From: Apostichopus japonicus | Lineage: Eukaryota > Echinodermata > Holothuroidea > Aspidochirotida > Stichopodidae | Assembly (NCBI RefSeq): GCF_037975245.1 | Contig: NC_092569.1 | Coordinates: forward strand, 13,538,501-13,602,500 | Length of the DNA: 64,000 bases | Direction: 5' to 3' | Part shown: piece after piece, positions 24,737-38,800 of the stretch | Position numbering within the stretch: the first letter of the stretch is position 1 | How the letters are laid out: every line of letters begins with the position of its first letter | Position numbers and translations under genes: made by a program | Notes under the pieces: generated by a model | Databases searched by the model: none | Seen by the model: only the letters and a program-made list of their open reading frames with translations | What the model was told of the DNA's origin: nothing

Positions 24737-25925
24737 CCGGGGGGAAATGGGGCACGTGCCCCTCCCCCACTTTTCCTCAGGTTAAAAATGTGCCTTTCTT
24801 TCTACATAAAAAATGAGGTGCCTCAAGTTAGCAAGAGGCCAGGGAACCAGAATGAACACTCGGGAAGGGCCGTTTCCGGCCATCTGAGGGGTTTGTAAAA
24901 CCAAAAATTTGCTAGTACGCTCCGCGCCAACCGATGGTGGCGCTCCGCTCAGATAGTCGTGCATACAACTTTGCAAATCCTGGCTAAGCCCGTGACTTTT
25001 AACGAATTTCTGTGAGTCAAACTCAAAACATCAAATTTGTTAAGATATTAACAAGAAAAATCTCTTAATTCGGAAGATTCCTACATTAGCAACTAGCATG
25101 ATTTCACCTCATTTTGTCTCAAAAGAAAACTTGTTCCTTGTTTCCCAATTTGCGCATTGGATATTGCAGTGCTAGTATGCATATTTTCCTTGAGGGGGGG
25201 GGGGGGGGGCGTTGATGGAGTGATGTGTATACACAAATAAGATAATACAATAAGAGTTATAAAGGGTACTGAATATAAGGCTGCATCATTCCAATCGAAT
25301 TTCTGCAAAGTGCCCTTTGATGTCGGTGCCCCCCCAGATTAAAAGTGCTTCCGCCGCCCTTGACCTGGATATCCCCGACATGAGTGTATAAAAGAAACAT
25401 TTTCTTTTTCATGGATGGTGGGGGGGGGAGTGCCTGCAAGCCTAGAAGTACAGGTTTATCATATTCTTTGTTATATTTTATACTTTTTTTGTGAGACAAA
25501 TTGCAGTCTCACCCGACACAGCGACATTATCCCACCTACGTGTCGTTGAACAATGTATGTTTTTCTGGAGGTAGCTGAGTACTGTGTTAAAATAATAAAT
25601 AAGGTAACTAAATATAGGAGCATAAAAAATTTACTGTCCCATTTTTCCCCTTCAAAGTGATGTTACCATTTTTTCTTCTTCTAATTTACCAAATTTTTGG
25701 GGAAGTGTAAATTTCTAAAACGTGAGATAAAATAAAGAATGTTTAGATGCAACTTGCAAGGCCTCAGAAGTGCCGTTTCCGGCAACCTGAGAGGCATTGT
25801 GTGCCAAACATTTTCTTGTACGCTACCCGCCAACCGATGGTGGCGCTCCGCTTAGATAGTGTCACGGGAACTTTCAGGCACAAAAAGTTCCGCCCCCCAA
25901 ACTGAAATGGTCCCGTACGCCTATG
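24520..25925 (-). mobile_element. CATAGGC-family element inserted in the outer element
   Basis: Starts CATAGGCATACG, ends CGTACGCCTATG, with exact 8-bp duplication ATGCCAAC (24512-24519, 25926-25933). It shares its right half with 21996-22890. Near its left end is a hairpin with arms of about 50 nt (24573-24686) that meet at a T-run, then (TA)n. A truncated CAAGGGC-family element is inside it. Confidence 0.9.
24737..25362 (-). mobile_element. Truncated CAAGGGC-family element (innermost)
   Basis: Matches 26786-27442 over nearly its full length and keeps the right end CCGCCGCCCTTG, but the left CAAGGG end is missing and the sequence runs directly into (TA)n. The adjoining part of the host element is also missing, so one deletion probably removed both. 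Confidence 0.75.
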
Positions 25926-26785
25926 ATGCCAACTTCCCTCAAGTTAAAAGTCTGGCTGAGTTGGCAAGGCCAGTCAGCATGAAAGAGAAATTTTTTTTTT
26001 TGCATTTCTGTCACCAAAGTTGCACATCTTTTTGGTTGCTATTTTGCCTCACAGGTGCCATCTCCTGCGATCTGGGGGGTGCTGAAATCTCAAATTTTCT
26101 CTGTACGCTCCGCGCCAACCAAGGTGGCGCTCCGCTCAGATAGTAACCTCCGGCCCCCCCCCCACAAGAAAGAACAGCCCCCATGGCCCCCCCACTCAAA
26201 AAATCCTAGCTACGCCATTGACACACACAGCTAACAGAGAAATATTGTGTGTAACTCTAGGCGTGGTTAATGGAAGCAGGGACCAACTCCCTGATAGAAG
26301 GTATCTATTTGTTTTTTTTTCAGATAAACCCTTTGTCATCCAAGGAAGCCTTTGATGAACAGCGGGCAGCCAATCTGTATTTTTTTGTCATCAGGGACGT
26401 AGCCAGAAATTTGAAAGGGTTGGGGGGGGGGGGGGGTTTAAAAAAGGGAATTTATTACAAAGGGAGCAATATTACACTTAACGGAGCGCCATGATGTACA
26501 AAGATATTTTTTTGACCAAAATGCCTCCCGGTTGCAGTAAATAAACAATAATAAGAGTACTGTATTACGTAGCAGAAGAACTTTCAGCGGAAACATTGAG
26601 AAGGGTCGCTTATCTTTCTTCAACCTGAAAAAAAGGGCTTTAATGATATTTACTGATTTTAGTTAAATTTTATTTTTCAGGGTACTCAAAGGGGTGGGGT
26701 GGGGGAGGAGCGATCGCTCCAATTGGTTGTCATAGTGACGCATACACTACAAACCGATCCCTGTACCGTACCGACTTCCCTTGTG

Positions 26786-27442
26786 CAAGGGCAGCGGAAC
26801 CGGGGGGGGGGGGCAGGGGGCACGTGCCCCCCCACTTTTCCTCAGGTTAAAAATGTGCCCCTTTTCTACATAAAAATTGGGGTGTCTCAAGTTAGCAATT
26901 AGAGGCCAGGGAACCAGAATGAACACTCGGGAAGGGCCGTTTCCGGCCATCTGAGGGGTTTGTAAAACCAAAAATTTTCTTGTACGCTCCGCGCCAACCG
27001 ATGGTGGCGCTTCGCTCAGATAGTCGTGCACACAACTTTGCAAATCCTGGCTACGCCCCTGACTTTTAATGAATTTAAGTGGGTCAAACTCAAAGCTATT
27101 TCGAATGGAAAAAAAATTGTTAATATATTATCAAGAAATAAACTCTAATTAAGATGATTCCTACATTAGCAACTAGCATGTTTTCACCTCATTTTATCTC
27201 AAAAGAAAACTTGTTCCTTGTGTCCCAATTTGCACATTGGATGTTGCAGTGCTATATGCATATTTTCCTTGAGGGGGGTGGGGGGCGTTGATGGAGTGAT
27301 GTGTTTATGCAAATAAGATAATGCAATAAGGGTTATAAAGGGTACTAAATATAAGGCTGCATCAGTCCAATCGAATTTCTGCAAAGTGCCCTTTGATGTC
27401 GGTGCCCCCCCCCCCAGATTGAAAATGCTTCCGCCGCCCTTG
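26786..27442 (-). mobile_element. Nonautonomous hAT-like element, CAAGGGC family, intact
   Basis: Starts CAAGGGCAGCGGAACC and ends CTTCCGCCGCCCTTG, with exact 8-bp duplication CCCTTGTG (26778-26785, 27443-27450). Length 657 bp. It contains the hairpin-prone word GGCGCGGAGCG with its partner GGAGCGCC, also seen in the CATAGGC family, and no transposase. Confidence 0.92.
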
Positions 27443-27608
27443 CCCTTGTGTTATCCTTTTGATCATTTTTGATGGCAAAATTTTATTCTAGAGAATTTGC
27501 AATCAGTTCCTGTTTTATTTCTTTCTCTTCTTTTTCTTTAGATGTACATGATTAATAATTGTTTACACTAATAGTGAACTCGAAGTAACGGGTGTAATAT
27601 TATTGTTA

Positions 27609-27985
27609 CAGTGGCGTGCACAACTTATAGTGGACAGGGCTAGGGGGAACACACCCACTCCCATCTTCAGTTAGGGAGGGGGTGGTGGGGGGGTTGAACG
27701 GGTTCAGTCGAGGGATTTTTTTTTATTCGGCCCGGGAAGAATTAGAACAATGATGAGTATTTATTACCACAACTTCACTTAGAGCCACCGAAAGGGGGGA
27801 GGGGAGAGAAAAGACTCCAGCCCTCATGAAAGTAATAAAATCATAAAATCATAATAAAATCATTGATTATTCTGTAGCTTTCCTTAAAGACTCGAACCTT
27901 AAATCAATCGAATAAATATTTTAAGTTTCCCATCTGCCCCTCCCCCCACCCTTCCTAATCCTTTGAAATCCTGTACACGACACTG
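27609..27985. mobile_element. Possible hAT-like element
   Basis: The ends CAGTGGCGTGCACA and (inverted) CAGTGTCGTGTACA are similar, but the flanks TATTGTTA and CATAGCTG do not match. It contains G-runs and no ORF. It may be an old copy with decayed flanks, or chance. Confidence 0.4.
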
Positions 27986-29862
27986 CATAGCTGCACATTG
28001 AGGACAAAATACCAAAGGTAATTTATCATTATCTATATTTCACTCCATCTAAAGATCACTAGCGGTTTATAATCGCACCTCATCACCAGCTTAAAGGGTA
28101 ACTTGAAACCATGTTCGAAACCGACGGATTTTATTTTTGGGGTTTTTGGATTGTGTAGCGGACCTCTAGCTGGATGATAATTTGGAGGGAATAGAAGGGG
28201 GTGATGAAGTGGGAAGGGGTGGGGAGGCAGGCGGGTTGGCATTACATGCTTTCCATTTCCCCTTCAAACCACTACCTGCAGACTGTCTGAATTTTTACCT
28301 AGCTAAACCCTAAAGGCAGAAATATTCCTTTTTTATATGAAAAAAAAAGGTCTCACACCATGGCAAAAGAATGTAACAACAAAAATACATACATTTCTTT
28401 TAATTGTTATGTTATATTTCAATACAAACGTACACATTTCCAATACCGTGACTGTTTGAACTCCCATTTATAGTTTAGAGAAACAGAACCTATCTGTAGA
28501 CTTGTATGAGTACAAGTATGTCATACGAATAAGATTTTTAAGAAGATACTGTAGTGCAAGTACCAAAACTTATATCTTGCTTTAAGTTTATATACTAGAT
28601 TTCTAAAGGGCTGTGAGTACAATGACAGTATATGTTATGAGTACCAGCACCAATATCTACCTATGCTAGAATAGGAGCTACAGCGCGCAGACTAACTACA
28701 CGTCTGCTATCAAATAGAATCACTACCATAAACTCCAAAATCACACAACTCTCTGAACACCCTTACAATCCTATCACATGATATGGGATTTAGCTATTGC
28801 TCCAATCACAAAATACACTTGTGTCATGTTAATGCAGATCAGCATCAACTTAGAGAGTGGTAAGATAATATACTCTGCAAACTGCATTTTGTAGCCTTCA
28901 CAGTCTGGTTCTGTCTGTCACCATAGAAACCCCCTAGACGTTAGTCAATGTGTTTTAAACAGAGAGAGCGTCACTGCCTGTACAAAGGATATCATAATAA
29001 TTCGACATAATATGGACAACAAATGACCCCTTCCCCCCCCCACCCCCATCAAGAAATGTTAAAAAGTACAGAATGTCAACGCAACATCATCAGTATAGAA
29101 CAATTGATTTCAACTGTCCACTCATTCTTTCAAATGTATTGTCAAAGTGTTACCATGTCTATCGAATATTCAATTTTAACTCAGTATTGACTGTAACAGA
29201 AAGTGCCCACAGTCACACCCAGGATAACTATCCATCACAATTTCGTTATTGAGGAGCCTCCCACGACCCATGAACTACTGTACAACCACAGGGCGGGTCA
29301 ATATGAGATAAAGATTAATGTATTCTGAAATGCCCATGAAGATCTCATGAACATATGAAGACTTCATATGAAGGGGGGACCAGATGACATAACTGCCCCC
29401 TGGGATCGATCTGACTCTCGAATGCCCTGGGTGAGGGGGAGGGGGAGAGGGGTGCATACCATTATGATCCATAGATTCAATGTATTGATGCATCATATCA
29501 ATGTTTAGTAGTTAACTAAAGCATATACAGTACTGCAGTTTGTTACCTTCCTGTCACACCTTCCTAACGTTATTATGGAAACTTGTGACTTTTCATTAGT
29601 ATTGTCTGTCACCATCACGATAAGAGCAGGTTACTGCTAACGGTAAACTCATTACTACAGGGGATTCCCCATGACTCCATACTGTACATGTCATCTCTGA
29701 GCCATCAAAATCCATTTAATTCATGGACCTGCATCTTTATCAGTAATTAAACTGCATCATCATCAGGAAACTGCAGAATCCATCCACAACATTTCTCGGC
29801 CTTCCATGATATCGAGTTCATTTTTTGGCACTGTGTCACCATGGCAACCAACTGCCAGCGGT
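27986..29862. other. Downstream of PPIL3: probable 3'UTR and intergenic
   Basis: Mostly unique AT-rich sequence without repeats from about 28300 to 29860, which fits a 3'UTR, but no convincing poly(A) signal was found. Confidence 0.35.
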
Positions 29863-32800
29863 TTAATCTGCATTGTCTGCTATGGGATTTGCATGCATTG
29901 TAACGGTTTGAAGCTTCACCTCGTTCAGCGGACGAAAATTCTTTTCGTTGACGGGAACTTTTTCCAGTTCATCGAGTGACTCGAATCCATCGATAACCCT
30001 GAAGAATTTAATAAAGGAATGCAGTCATATTAAAGATATCATGACGGAAAATATTACAGTTAGTGTAAAACTTTCATGTATTAATGAACTTAAATATTAA
30101 AAATGTAAATTTAAAATGTGTCGACTTTCATTCTCATTTCAGTTGACCTCAGAATATCAAGACATCCCTGTTTTCTTTTAAGTTAAGGAGAGCAGATAAG
30201 TTGCTACATGGGATCATTCCAATCAATGGTTTATCATTCATCTCAATAATCCAGGCCACTGTGCCCTTTTTGTGAGGTGAGTATATATTTCATTATAGCC
30301 GTTACAATAATATTATACCATGGGATAACAGTATGTTTACAACATCTCAGTGAGAGCAGTCATTAAAAATGTTTTTGTCTAATATCTGTGTTGTTTCACT
30401 TCAAGGCCACCCAACATTCACTTCCATTCCAATTTTAGCAAAACATTCTTTTTGCTGCATCCACTAAAGATAGTAAAAAGAAAATCTAAATCTAAAAAAC
30501 AATAGTAATTATAAGTGAAAATACAATGTTGAGGGAGATCCAATAATTTCTTTACAAAGGGACATGGTAGTAAGGAGATACAGGGGTTTTCATATTGTAA
30601 TAGCAGTCAACTTTTGGTGGGGGGGGAGGTGGGGGTGCAGGGGGGTGATTCCACTCAACCACCGAGATGAATGTACTGCAGAATGACGATAGGGTGACTC
30701 CATTGTCAGATAATGCGACACTTTCCCCCCATTCCAAAATATCTTGTTCCACAGTGCTCTACATGTGGTTGTTGTGAATGTAAAATACATCACACTGCTG
30801 ATGTCAGATGCATTGACAAGATACTTCTCATTCTCTAATGGCGATGTTTAATTAACGAAGGCTAAAACCTGGTCCTCAGTTGAAAAGACAAAAGATTAGA
30901 ACAAAGGTATAGGCGTAGGATGATGTATTCATGCTTCAAGAAAGTGGATTAAATTGGCTTTAGAGTTGTGAATTGATCTAAAGAAATCCCCAAGTCAAAA
31001 TAACAATGCAAGCATGTGGAATTTCTAGGATATAAGTCTCGGCTGTGGGATTAGTGGTGGTGTGTGTGTGTGGGGGGGTTGGGGGTTAGGGTCCAAAAAC
31101 AATTCCAATTTATAGTTCTAGGTGGATGAGCAAATACAAAGTACTATGAGGATGTGATACATAGATCTAAAAATCGAGAAACTCCACAGCAAATTAGTCA
31201 AGCATTTCAACTTAGGTCATTGGAGTACCCCTTTAATGTATTAATAGATGGCGCTACATATAAATTGATAGTAACCACATAATTTTGGTAACATACTACA
31301 TCAGTATGGTTACAGTATGCCAGTTTTGTGTAGTTAGATACAGATCCTTGAGAGTTTTTACTTTTTGGGATATAAAAAATAAGGCTATTTGACTATGTTT
31401 GAGTGTTCTTTTAGGTAACAAATGCTCACTGTTTAATTACACGACTGAAGGAAGGGGATTTTTTTCACAAGAAAGGAGCGCTCTTAATTCAAGGTTTTTC
31501 TTACCCATATGGCACATGACCACTTCCCTCACCCCCACCCCTCCCCCACAGCTTTGCCACCACTGAAGCCATATATCAATAAAGTTTATAGAACTTTGAA
31601 ACTGGGGGGGGTCCTTTCAACCATATCAATCAACAAACTAACCTTCCAATGATAGTGTATTTCATATCCAAGTGAGGCTGTCTTCCGTAGGTAATGAAGA
31701 ACTGCGATCCATTTGAATCAGGACCGTTGTTGGCCATGGACACAACTCCTCTGACGTTGTGCTATAAAAAAAAACAGACCACATGAGAAATTTCAATCGT
31801 AAGCGAAGATATCAAATGATACATTATTGTTTTATTTTACATAGTGACATGAATACTGTACTTGTATACCTCTGGCTCCAGTGATGGATTATTTGGAAAA
31901 AAAAGCAAGAAAATTGCTAAGAATCATGAAACAGCTGTAAGTTTGTTGTTTTCTGGAATGTTATCTCAGTGAGATAAAATTCACAGGGCACTGACTCGTC
32001 ATATATTGTTATGTATTTCTCCTGTTCAAATATGGCTACCACACTCCGGACGAAGGAGGAAGGAAGCTACCATAAATTGAGAGGGCAGAAAACTGGTGGG
32101 GTCTAGGGTTTTCACAAGAAGAATTTGAGTTTCCTAGATGCTACTGTATGGTGGCCCACGTGAGACATCAAAAATTGATTATTATATGTCTAAATTTCTA
32201 CTCTCTTTGAAAAACACCAATTGCAGTGATTCGTGGCAATTTTGACTTTTCTAGTCAAACTTTTGACTATTTATCAAAATTTCAAAAAAAAAAAAAAAAT
32301 CAGATGTACTATGAGTCCTGAAACCAAAAAAACTGACCACTTGATTACCTGCTACATTTGCTGAGACAAAGAGTCCAGGAGAACGGATCAGTATTGATAT
32401 TGAGTACATCCTCAGTTGAAAAAATTAAGGGAGCACAACAATAGTCCTGCCCCCTCTTATTTTGAAACGTCTGCCCCCCTCCCCCCCCCAAACCTCTCTT
32501 CCTACACCTGTGCCACTCGCGACCATCCGGGTGGATTTACAAACTATAAAATGTGTTCAGATTTGTAGGTATTTTAAAAATGTTGTCATACATACAGTTA
32601 AATATTTTTCTCATCTGCGATTCACTCATCATCTATAATGATTCTAGTTTGAGCAGAGAAAGGCAACATGTCCACACAGCAGCAACACTCCTACCATCAA
32701 CCTGCATTGTAATCTTTCAATCTTCAATCTGCTGCCATTTTCACTAATGGGTACCCTTCAAAATCAGTATATTTCTCCAACTTACCCTACTGTTATGGCA

Positions 32801-35800
32801 AACCAATGATCACAGTACAGTATGTATGCTACATGAATATTCATGTCAGTAGGACAAATTACAGCCAATCACAAGACAGTGCTTGTAGACTTTACAAAAC
32901 CACACCTACAGAACAATGTTTTGGGCAATGTGAATAATAAGGAGCCAGTGGAAACTAGCCTGCTTTGTTTCAAGCACCACGCCAAATTCTCAGGATGTGA
33001 TACCTTGAGAAATATCGTCAGACCTGGATATAACCTCCTCTCCATGGATAAAGTGGGAACTCTGTTTAGGTCACCACACGACAGAAGTTCACAGAACCTT
33101 GCAGTTATGAAGGAAATTCAAAAATATGATACTAACCCGCAAGGCATCGTCTATTTCATCTTCAAATTTTCTGCCCCAGATGCTCTGTCCACCTTTCCCA
33201 GTTCCATTAGGATCACCTGTCTGGACCATGAAACCTTTGATGTTCCTGGAGAGATGAGAGACATTGAGAGGAATGTATAAAACTGCATGATACGTCCCCT
33301 TACCACAGCCAAATTCTAAGTAACTCTTCTTGATACTAAGGTCTGCTACATGATAATCACACAATATGGTACGATGTCATTTTTGGCCAAACTAGTGGCC
33401 CCCTTCACGGAGATTGGGCAAAACGAAGTATTCACATGTAAACAAATTTCCTGGGCTTATGTTCTTTTTTTCAAGAAATTACTCAAGCACATATAAAGAG
33501 ATTGTGTGATATTCTGTGTTCTAACTGTGCTATGCTATTAAGCAACCTATATTTGCATGTATGCATAGTAATGACCAATGGCTGTCGATATTTAGTGATC
33601 GTTATTGGTAAATATTGGACACTATTGCAATTCTGCGATATTATGTGTAAATACCTTAATATAACATAATTACCTACATATACCTAATTACCTTAGTATA
33701 ACAACTATAAATATTGTGTAATGTGCCGTCGAAATGTGTAAGGTCAAAGATGTTGCAGATAAAAAGAAAACATCATGGCATTATTCCGTTAAGCTACACG
33801 TCAAAAGACATGCATTGCTTTGATTAATATCTGTCAAAACTGACCAATCGAATCCATTTATTATTCCTTTGATGAAGGACAAAATCTATCGGTTTCAAAT
33901 GTTTTCAGATTTGTGGGTGCTACCGTGGTGGTGGGGGGTGCCGTAGTACTGTATGTTCATCGACTTTATCTCCAATAACTGAATCTCTGCATGATTTCAA
34001 ATTCTTTAGATTTTTTGTGAATCCAGATTCTTGGAGAGGGATATTCTTTCAAACTTTTTCTCTATTCGACCCCCTCCTCCTTCACAGAAAAAAAGATTAT
34101 ACATTATCATTATTTCAGACTGTACTTCCTCGTTTCCTGGAGAATGTGTGCTGCACTACACAAGATAAATTGTTTTATATGTGGGATCTCAGTTTTTAAT
34201 GGTAACTGCTTCAAAGGTACTTGGATGTCAATTAACACCAGGTCTCAATATTGGAGATATTCTTCTAGTGACAAAGTTAAATGTATCCAGCTTTCTCTAT
34301 ATCTCAAGTAACCTGGAAATATCCAAACCTTGGCAATAATAACTGACATGGAGACTCACCTGTGAAATGTACAGCCATCGTAATAGCCACTGGCGCAGAG
34401 AGCAAAGAAAATTTTCCGATGCATTTGGTACAATTTTGTGAAGTATTTCAACTTATGTCATTGGAATGCCCATTTAATGTATTACAGATGGCGCTACATA
34501 TAAATTAATAGTAACCACATAATTTTGGTAACATACTATGACAATATGGAAACTGTATGCCAGGTTTGTGTAGTTAGATACAGATCCTTAAGATTTTTTA
34601 CTTCTTGAGATATGAAAAAAAATGACTATTTGACCACGTTTGAGTGTTCTTTTAAGTAACAAAAGCTCACTGTTAACTTACAAAACTGAAGGAAGGGTAT
34701 TTTCTCTCTTAATTCAAGGTTTTTTACCCAAAGGGCACATGACCACCTCCCTCAACCCCCCCCCCCCTCCAAAAAAAAACTTGGCAATAATAACTGACAT
34801 GGAGGCTCACCTGTGAAATGTACAGCCATCGTAATAACCACTGGCGCAGAGAGCTAGGAAATTTTCCGATGCTTTTGGTACTTTATCGCAGAAGACCTCC
34901 ATCTTGATGTCACCGACATCTGTATGCAGGGTTACAGACTGAACCAGAGAAAGAAAATGGCAAGAATGACATCAGAAAAACCATCACAGAACCGACAAAC
35001 CATTGACCACAGAGAGTGGACAGAGACAAGTACTAGCAGACCTCAATGAGTTGGTCAGAAGTGAAAGCCATCAAGAATATTAAGCACAGTGTTATAGCAA
35101 AATGCCATACTAATTTAAATGAGCAGGTTGCTAAACAAGTGGCTAAGATGTACTGTGTAGCAATTTTTTAAGCAGGGTTTATGTATTAATTTTAATATAT
35201 AAGAGACCAAAGTAAAACCAGTCAAAACTGCTATGTACAACTAAAATTATTACACTAAATTTATGTATCCTGCAATTACCTTTTGACCAGCTACTGTACA
35301 AGTATAACTGTATAAACTAGTACTGGGCTTTGATACTTGTGGCCTGCATTTTGGGCCTGTTGCGTTTACTCTCCATCCTGTAAGACACTGGGCTCTGAAG
35401 AGTGGATGCACAATACTTCAGATCAATATTTGGAATGTTGAAAATATTTCTTTTGCAAACTGTATGTACAGTAATGGAATGACTAAGTGTATGAAAGTAC
35501 TAAGTACTCACTCTAAAAGGGTTATTTATGTCCCCACTTGGTATTCACTCTAATAGGGTTATTTATGTCCCAACTTGGTACAGTACTCACTCTAAAAGGG
35601 TTATTTATGTCCCCACTTGGTACTCTTTCTAAAAGGGTTATTAATGTCCCAACTTGGTACTCATTCTAAAAGGGTTATTTATGTCCCCACTTGGTACTCA
35701 CTCTAATAGGGTTATTATAAATGTCCCAACTTGGTACTCACTCTAAAAGGGTTACTTATGTCCCCACTAGGCACTCACTCTAAAAGGGTTATTTATGTCC

Positions 35801-38800
35801 CCACTTGGTACTCACTCTAAAAAGGTTAATTATGTCACCACTAGGCACTGACTCTAAAAGGGTTATGTCCCCACTTGGTACTCACTCTAAAAGGGTTATT
35901 TATGTCCCCACTTGGTACTCACTCTAAAAAGGTTATTGATTTCCCCACGTGGTACTCACTCTAAAAGGGTTATTTATGTCACCACTAGGCACTGACTCTA
36001 AAAGGGTTATGTCCCCACTAGGCACTGACTCTAAAAGGGTTACTTATGTCCCCACTAGGCACTGACTCTAAAAGGGTTACTTATGTCCCCGCTAGGCACT
36101 CACTCTAAAAGGGTTATGTATGTCCCCACTAGGCACTCACTCTAAAAGGGTTATGTCCCCATTTGGTACTCACTCTAAAAGGGTTACTTATGTCCCCACT
36201 AGGCACTCACTCTAAAAGGGTTACTTATGTCCCCACTAGGCACTCACTCTAAAAGGGTTACTTATGTCCCAACTAGGCACTCACTCTAAAAGGGTTATTT
36301 ATGTCCCCACTTGTCCCCACTTATTTATGTACTCACTCTAAAAGGGTTATTTATGTCCCCACTTGGTACTCACTCTAAAAGGGTTACTTATGTCCCCACA
36401 AGGCACTCACTCTGAAAGGGTTATTAATGTCCCCACTAGGCACTCACTCTAAAAGGGTTACTAATGTCCCCACTTGAACAGAACTTTAGTCCTAAACATA
36501 AACACCAATATCATACACAAATGAAAAACAATTTATTAATATTAAGTTTGTTGAGTTCATATTAATATATATATTTCTCTTTTCATTGTTTTGAAATTTA
36601 CTCCCATTGTACCAAAAGTAAGGAATACAAAGTACATGTGGTTAGGTGCAAACTCTTGTAAATAGTATGATAAACAAGATTATATAACATGCCATGTAAC
36701 TTATAACAAACAGATTTATACTTTCAACATGCAGTTAAAAATTAGTTTAGATTCAGAGGTACAGTAGATAGTACAGGATTTCTCATAAGACGGGGGGGGG
36801 GGGGGGGTGGGGGGAAGGCAAGTATCCATATACACCAAAAGTACTGTAAATATTGTCGTGCATATTAAAACGACATAATTGAGAAATACCTACCACACAC
36901 CCAGCATGCTAATTACTGGCCCCAGTTCAAGTGAAGAACCACTGAAAAGGCATCCTCCCCATCCCCTTACACATATGCCCTCCCCCCTCTCCCCCCCCCC
37001 CCAAAAAAAAAAGAGGGGACAATAAGGAATTTACCAAATTTGAGCCTCTGTGTGTTTATTGCAAGGGCAACATGAAGTTTAGTTTTATTCATCTGATGCT
37101 GTTTGGTAAATCTACGGCAAGTTCTCCTTGAAGATATTTCTATTTCTCGCTTCGATTACTACTTAGAGAACTTTCTGTCTCTTTCCTTGCAGCAAAGACC
37201 ATTGTTATACTTTCTACGCCTTGAAATTTCCATCTATTAAGGGCAAATTATACAAAATAAAACATGTCTCTTGTCCCTACACATACATATATCCTATTGT
37301 GATCTCTTTCTCTTCCCTCTATTTAGTTTACTTTTCTTGTCAGGATTGTACATAGCTTGAAGCAAACAGATTACATGTCATAGTTGCACACTGACAGCAA
37401 AGTGTTTATTAAATTACTTTATTTTTCACTTTTATTCTGTTGACCCTTGGATTGGATGCACATGGTATGGTTCCAACGTTACCTGTACATGCTGATGTGA
37501 AGTTAACTGTACAGTATACACCAATGACTGTCTGTGCTGTATTGATACTGGGAAACATTCCATTTTTGAGGTAGTAAATTGGTATTTAAATATTGAAGAA
37601 AAAACATATTTGTTAGTGTGCATAGATCTACTGTTTGCTTCAAGTTTACAAAACTGAGCACTGCAATAATTGTGTCAAACAACACAAAAATCAACATGTT
37701 ACAGTTCTGGAAAATGCCATTTCTCCAAAACCTGAAAAACACTATACAGACTAGTGATAGAATAGATTCCATAAACTTGAAATCCGTACATCAAACAGTT
37801 AAACTTGATAGAGGTGTGAAGTAATTACTGGATGAAGCTAGATGAACAGTCTATGGTCTACAGAAATCTTGGTCACTTTACGACAGGCCCAAGCCCATAG
37901 CCAGAAATTCTGAGCTGGTGGTGCACCAAAATTTAAGGAGGAGCACTCACAATTTAAGGAGAGGAACAATACTTGCGACATGAAGCTTGGGAAGTAATTG
38001 TACACACCAGTATGGCATAGATGAGGGTGAACAGTTGTTAGTACAGACGAGGCACAACCCATGTACCCGTGCCTGGTCATGGCCTGTGCAGCCCGTCAAA
38101 AGGTTTTTAATGACTGCAGCTCTTCGAAAAGTTTTACAGGCTCTGAAAATTACCTTTCCATATCCTCTTTAAATTTGAGGGAAAAAAATTGCACATGACT
38201 AATTGAAAGACTAGAGCCTTGATTTAAAACTAAAACAGCTTATCTTCATGATATAATTTATATCTAAAGAAATTGAATTTTTACTATTTGTAATAGGTTC
38301 AGGAAGTTCCAGCCTGGGAAGTTGGAACTATAGGGTCAATTCCATGGTGACTCGCGTGACATTTTTACTCAAATTCCTCTCTATTTGATATCATTTAACA
38401 AATAAAGAAATTACCTGGGAGAAAAGCATTAATGTAGCAGTGAATGTACGCCTTAATGCTTACAACAGTAGAGAAAAAATATTTATACCTCAAGTATTGG
38501 GGGTGAAATTGGCGAAAAACTAAACGTGACTCGCGTGACAGTTACTATTAGCAAAAATCAGAATGCACACACAAATGTTCGATTTCTTATGTCTTATTAA
38601 AATTTTTCCAATCACTTTTTATAATCATACCGAAGTTGAAAAATACCTCTACCTCAATTGCTATGCAACTTTGAAAAAAAGTTGTAACGCATGAAAATAA
38701 CGATGAAGATGTATTGTGACTCGCGTGACAAGAAAACTTGACTCACGTGACAAGTTCACTTTTCGGATAGTTCTAGACCAAATGCAGTAGTGAGTTGAGG

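Larger units (their letters stand above)
23949..26220. mobile_element. Outer hAT-like element, CAGTGGCGTAGCTA termini
   Basis: Starts CAGTGGCGTAGCTACG and ends TAGCTACGCCATTG, with ACACACAC on both sides (23941-23948, 26221-26228). The flank is low-complexity, so the duplication is weaker evidence here than in the other elements. Without the insertion at 24520-25925 it would be about 858 bp. It is non-coding. Confidence 0.8.

Noticed and set aside
24374-24898. 174-codon open frame
   Set aside because: Spans a G-run, a hairpin and (TA)n inside nested transposons; compositional only.
26392-26720. A further hAT-like element starting CAGGGACGTAGCCAG
   Set aside because: The flank TTTGTCAT resembles GTTGTCAT further on, but the supposed right end does not match the left end as an inverted repeat.
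32843-33280. 145-codon plus-strand open frame
   Set aside because: It is antisense to PPIL3 exon 3, shows no family likeness, and the other strand explains the conservation.
35505-36475. CRISPR-like appearance of a regular 37-bp repeat
   Set aside because: The whole period is repeated with no unique spacers, and the window is eukaryotic; it is a minisatellite.
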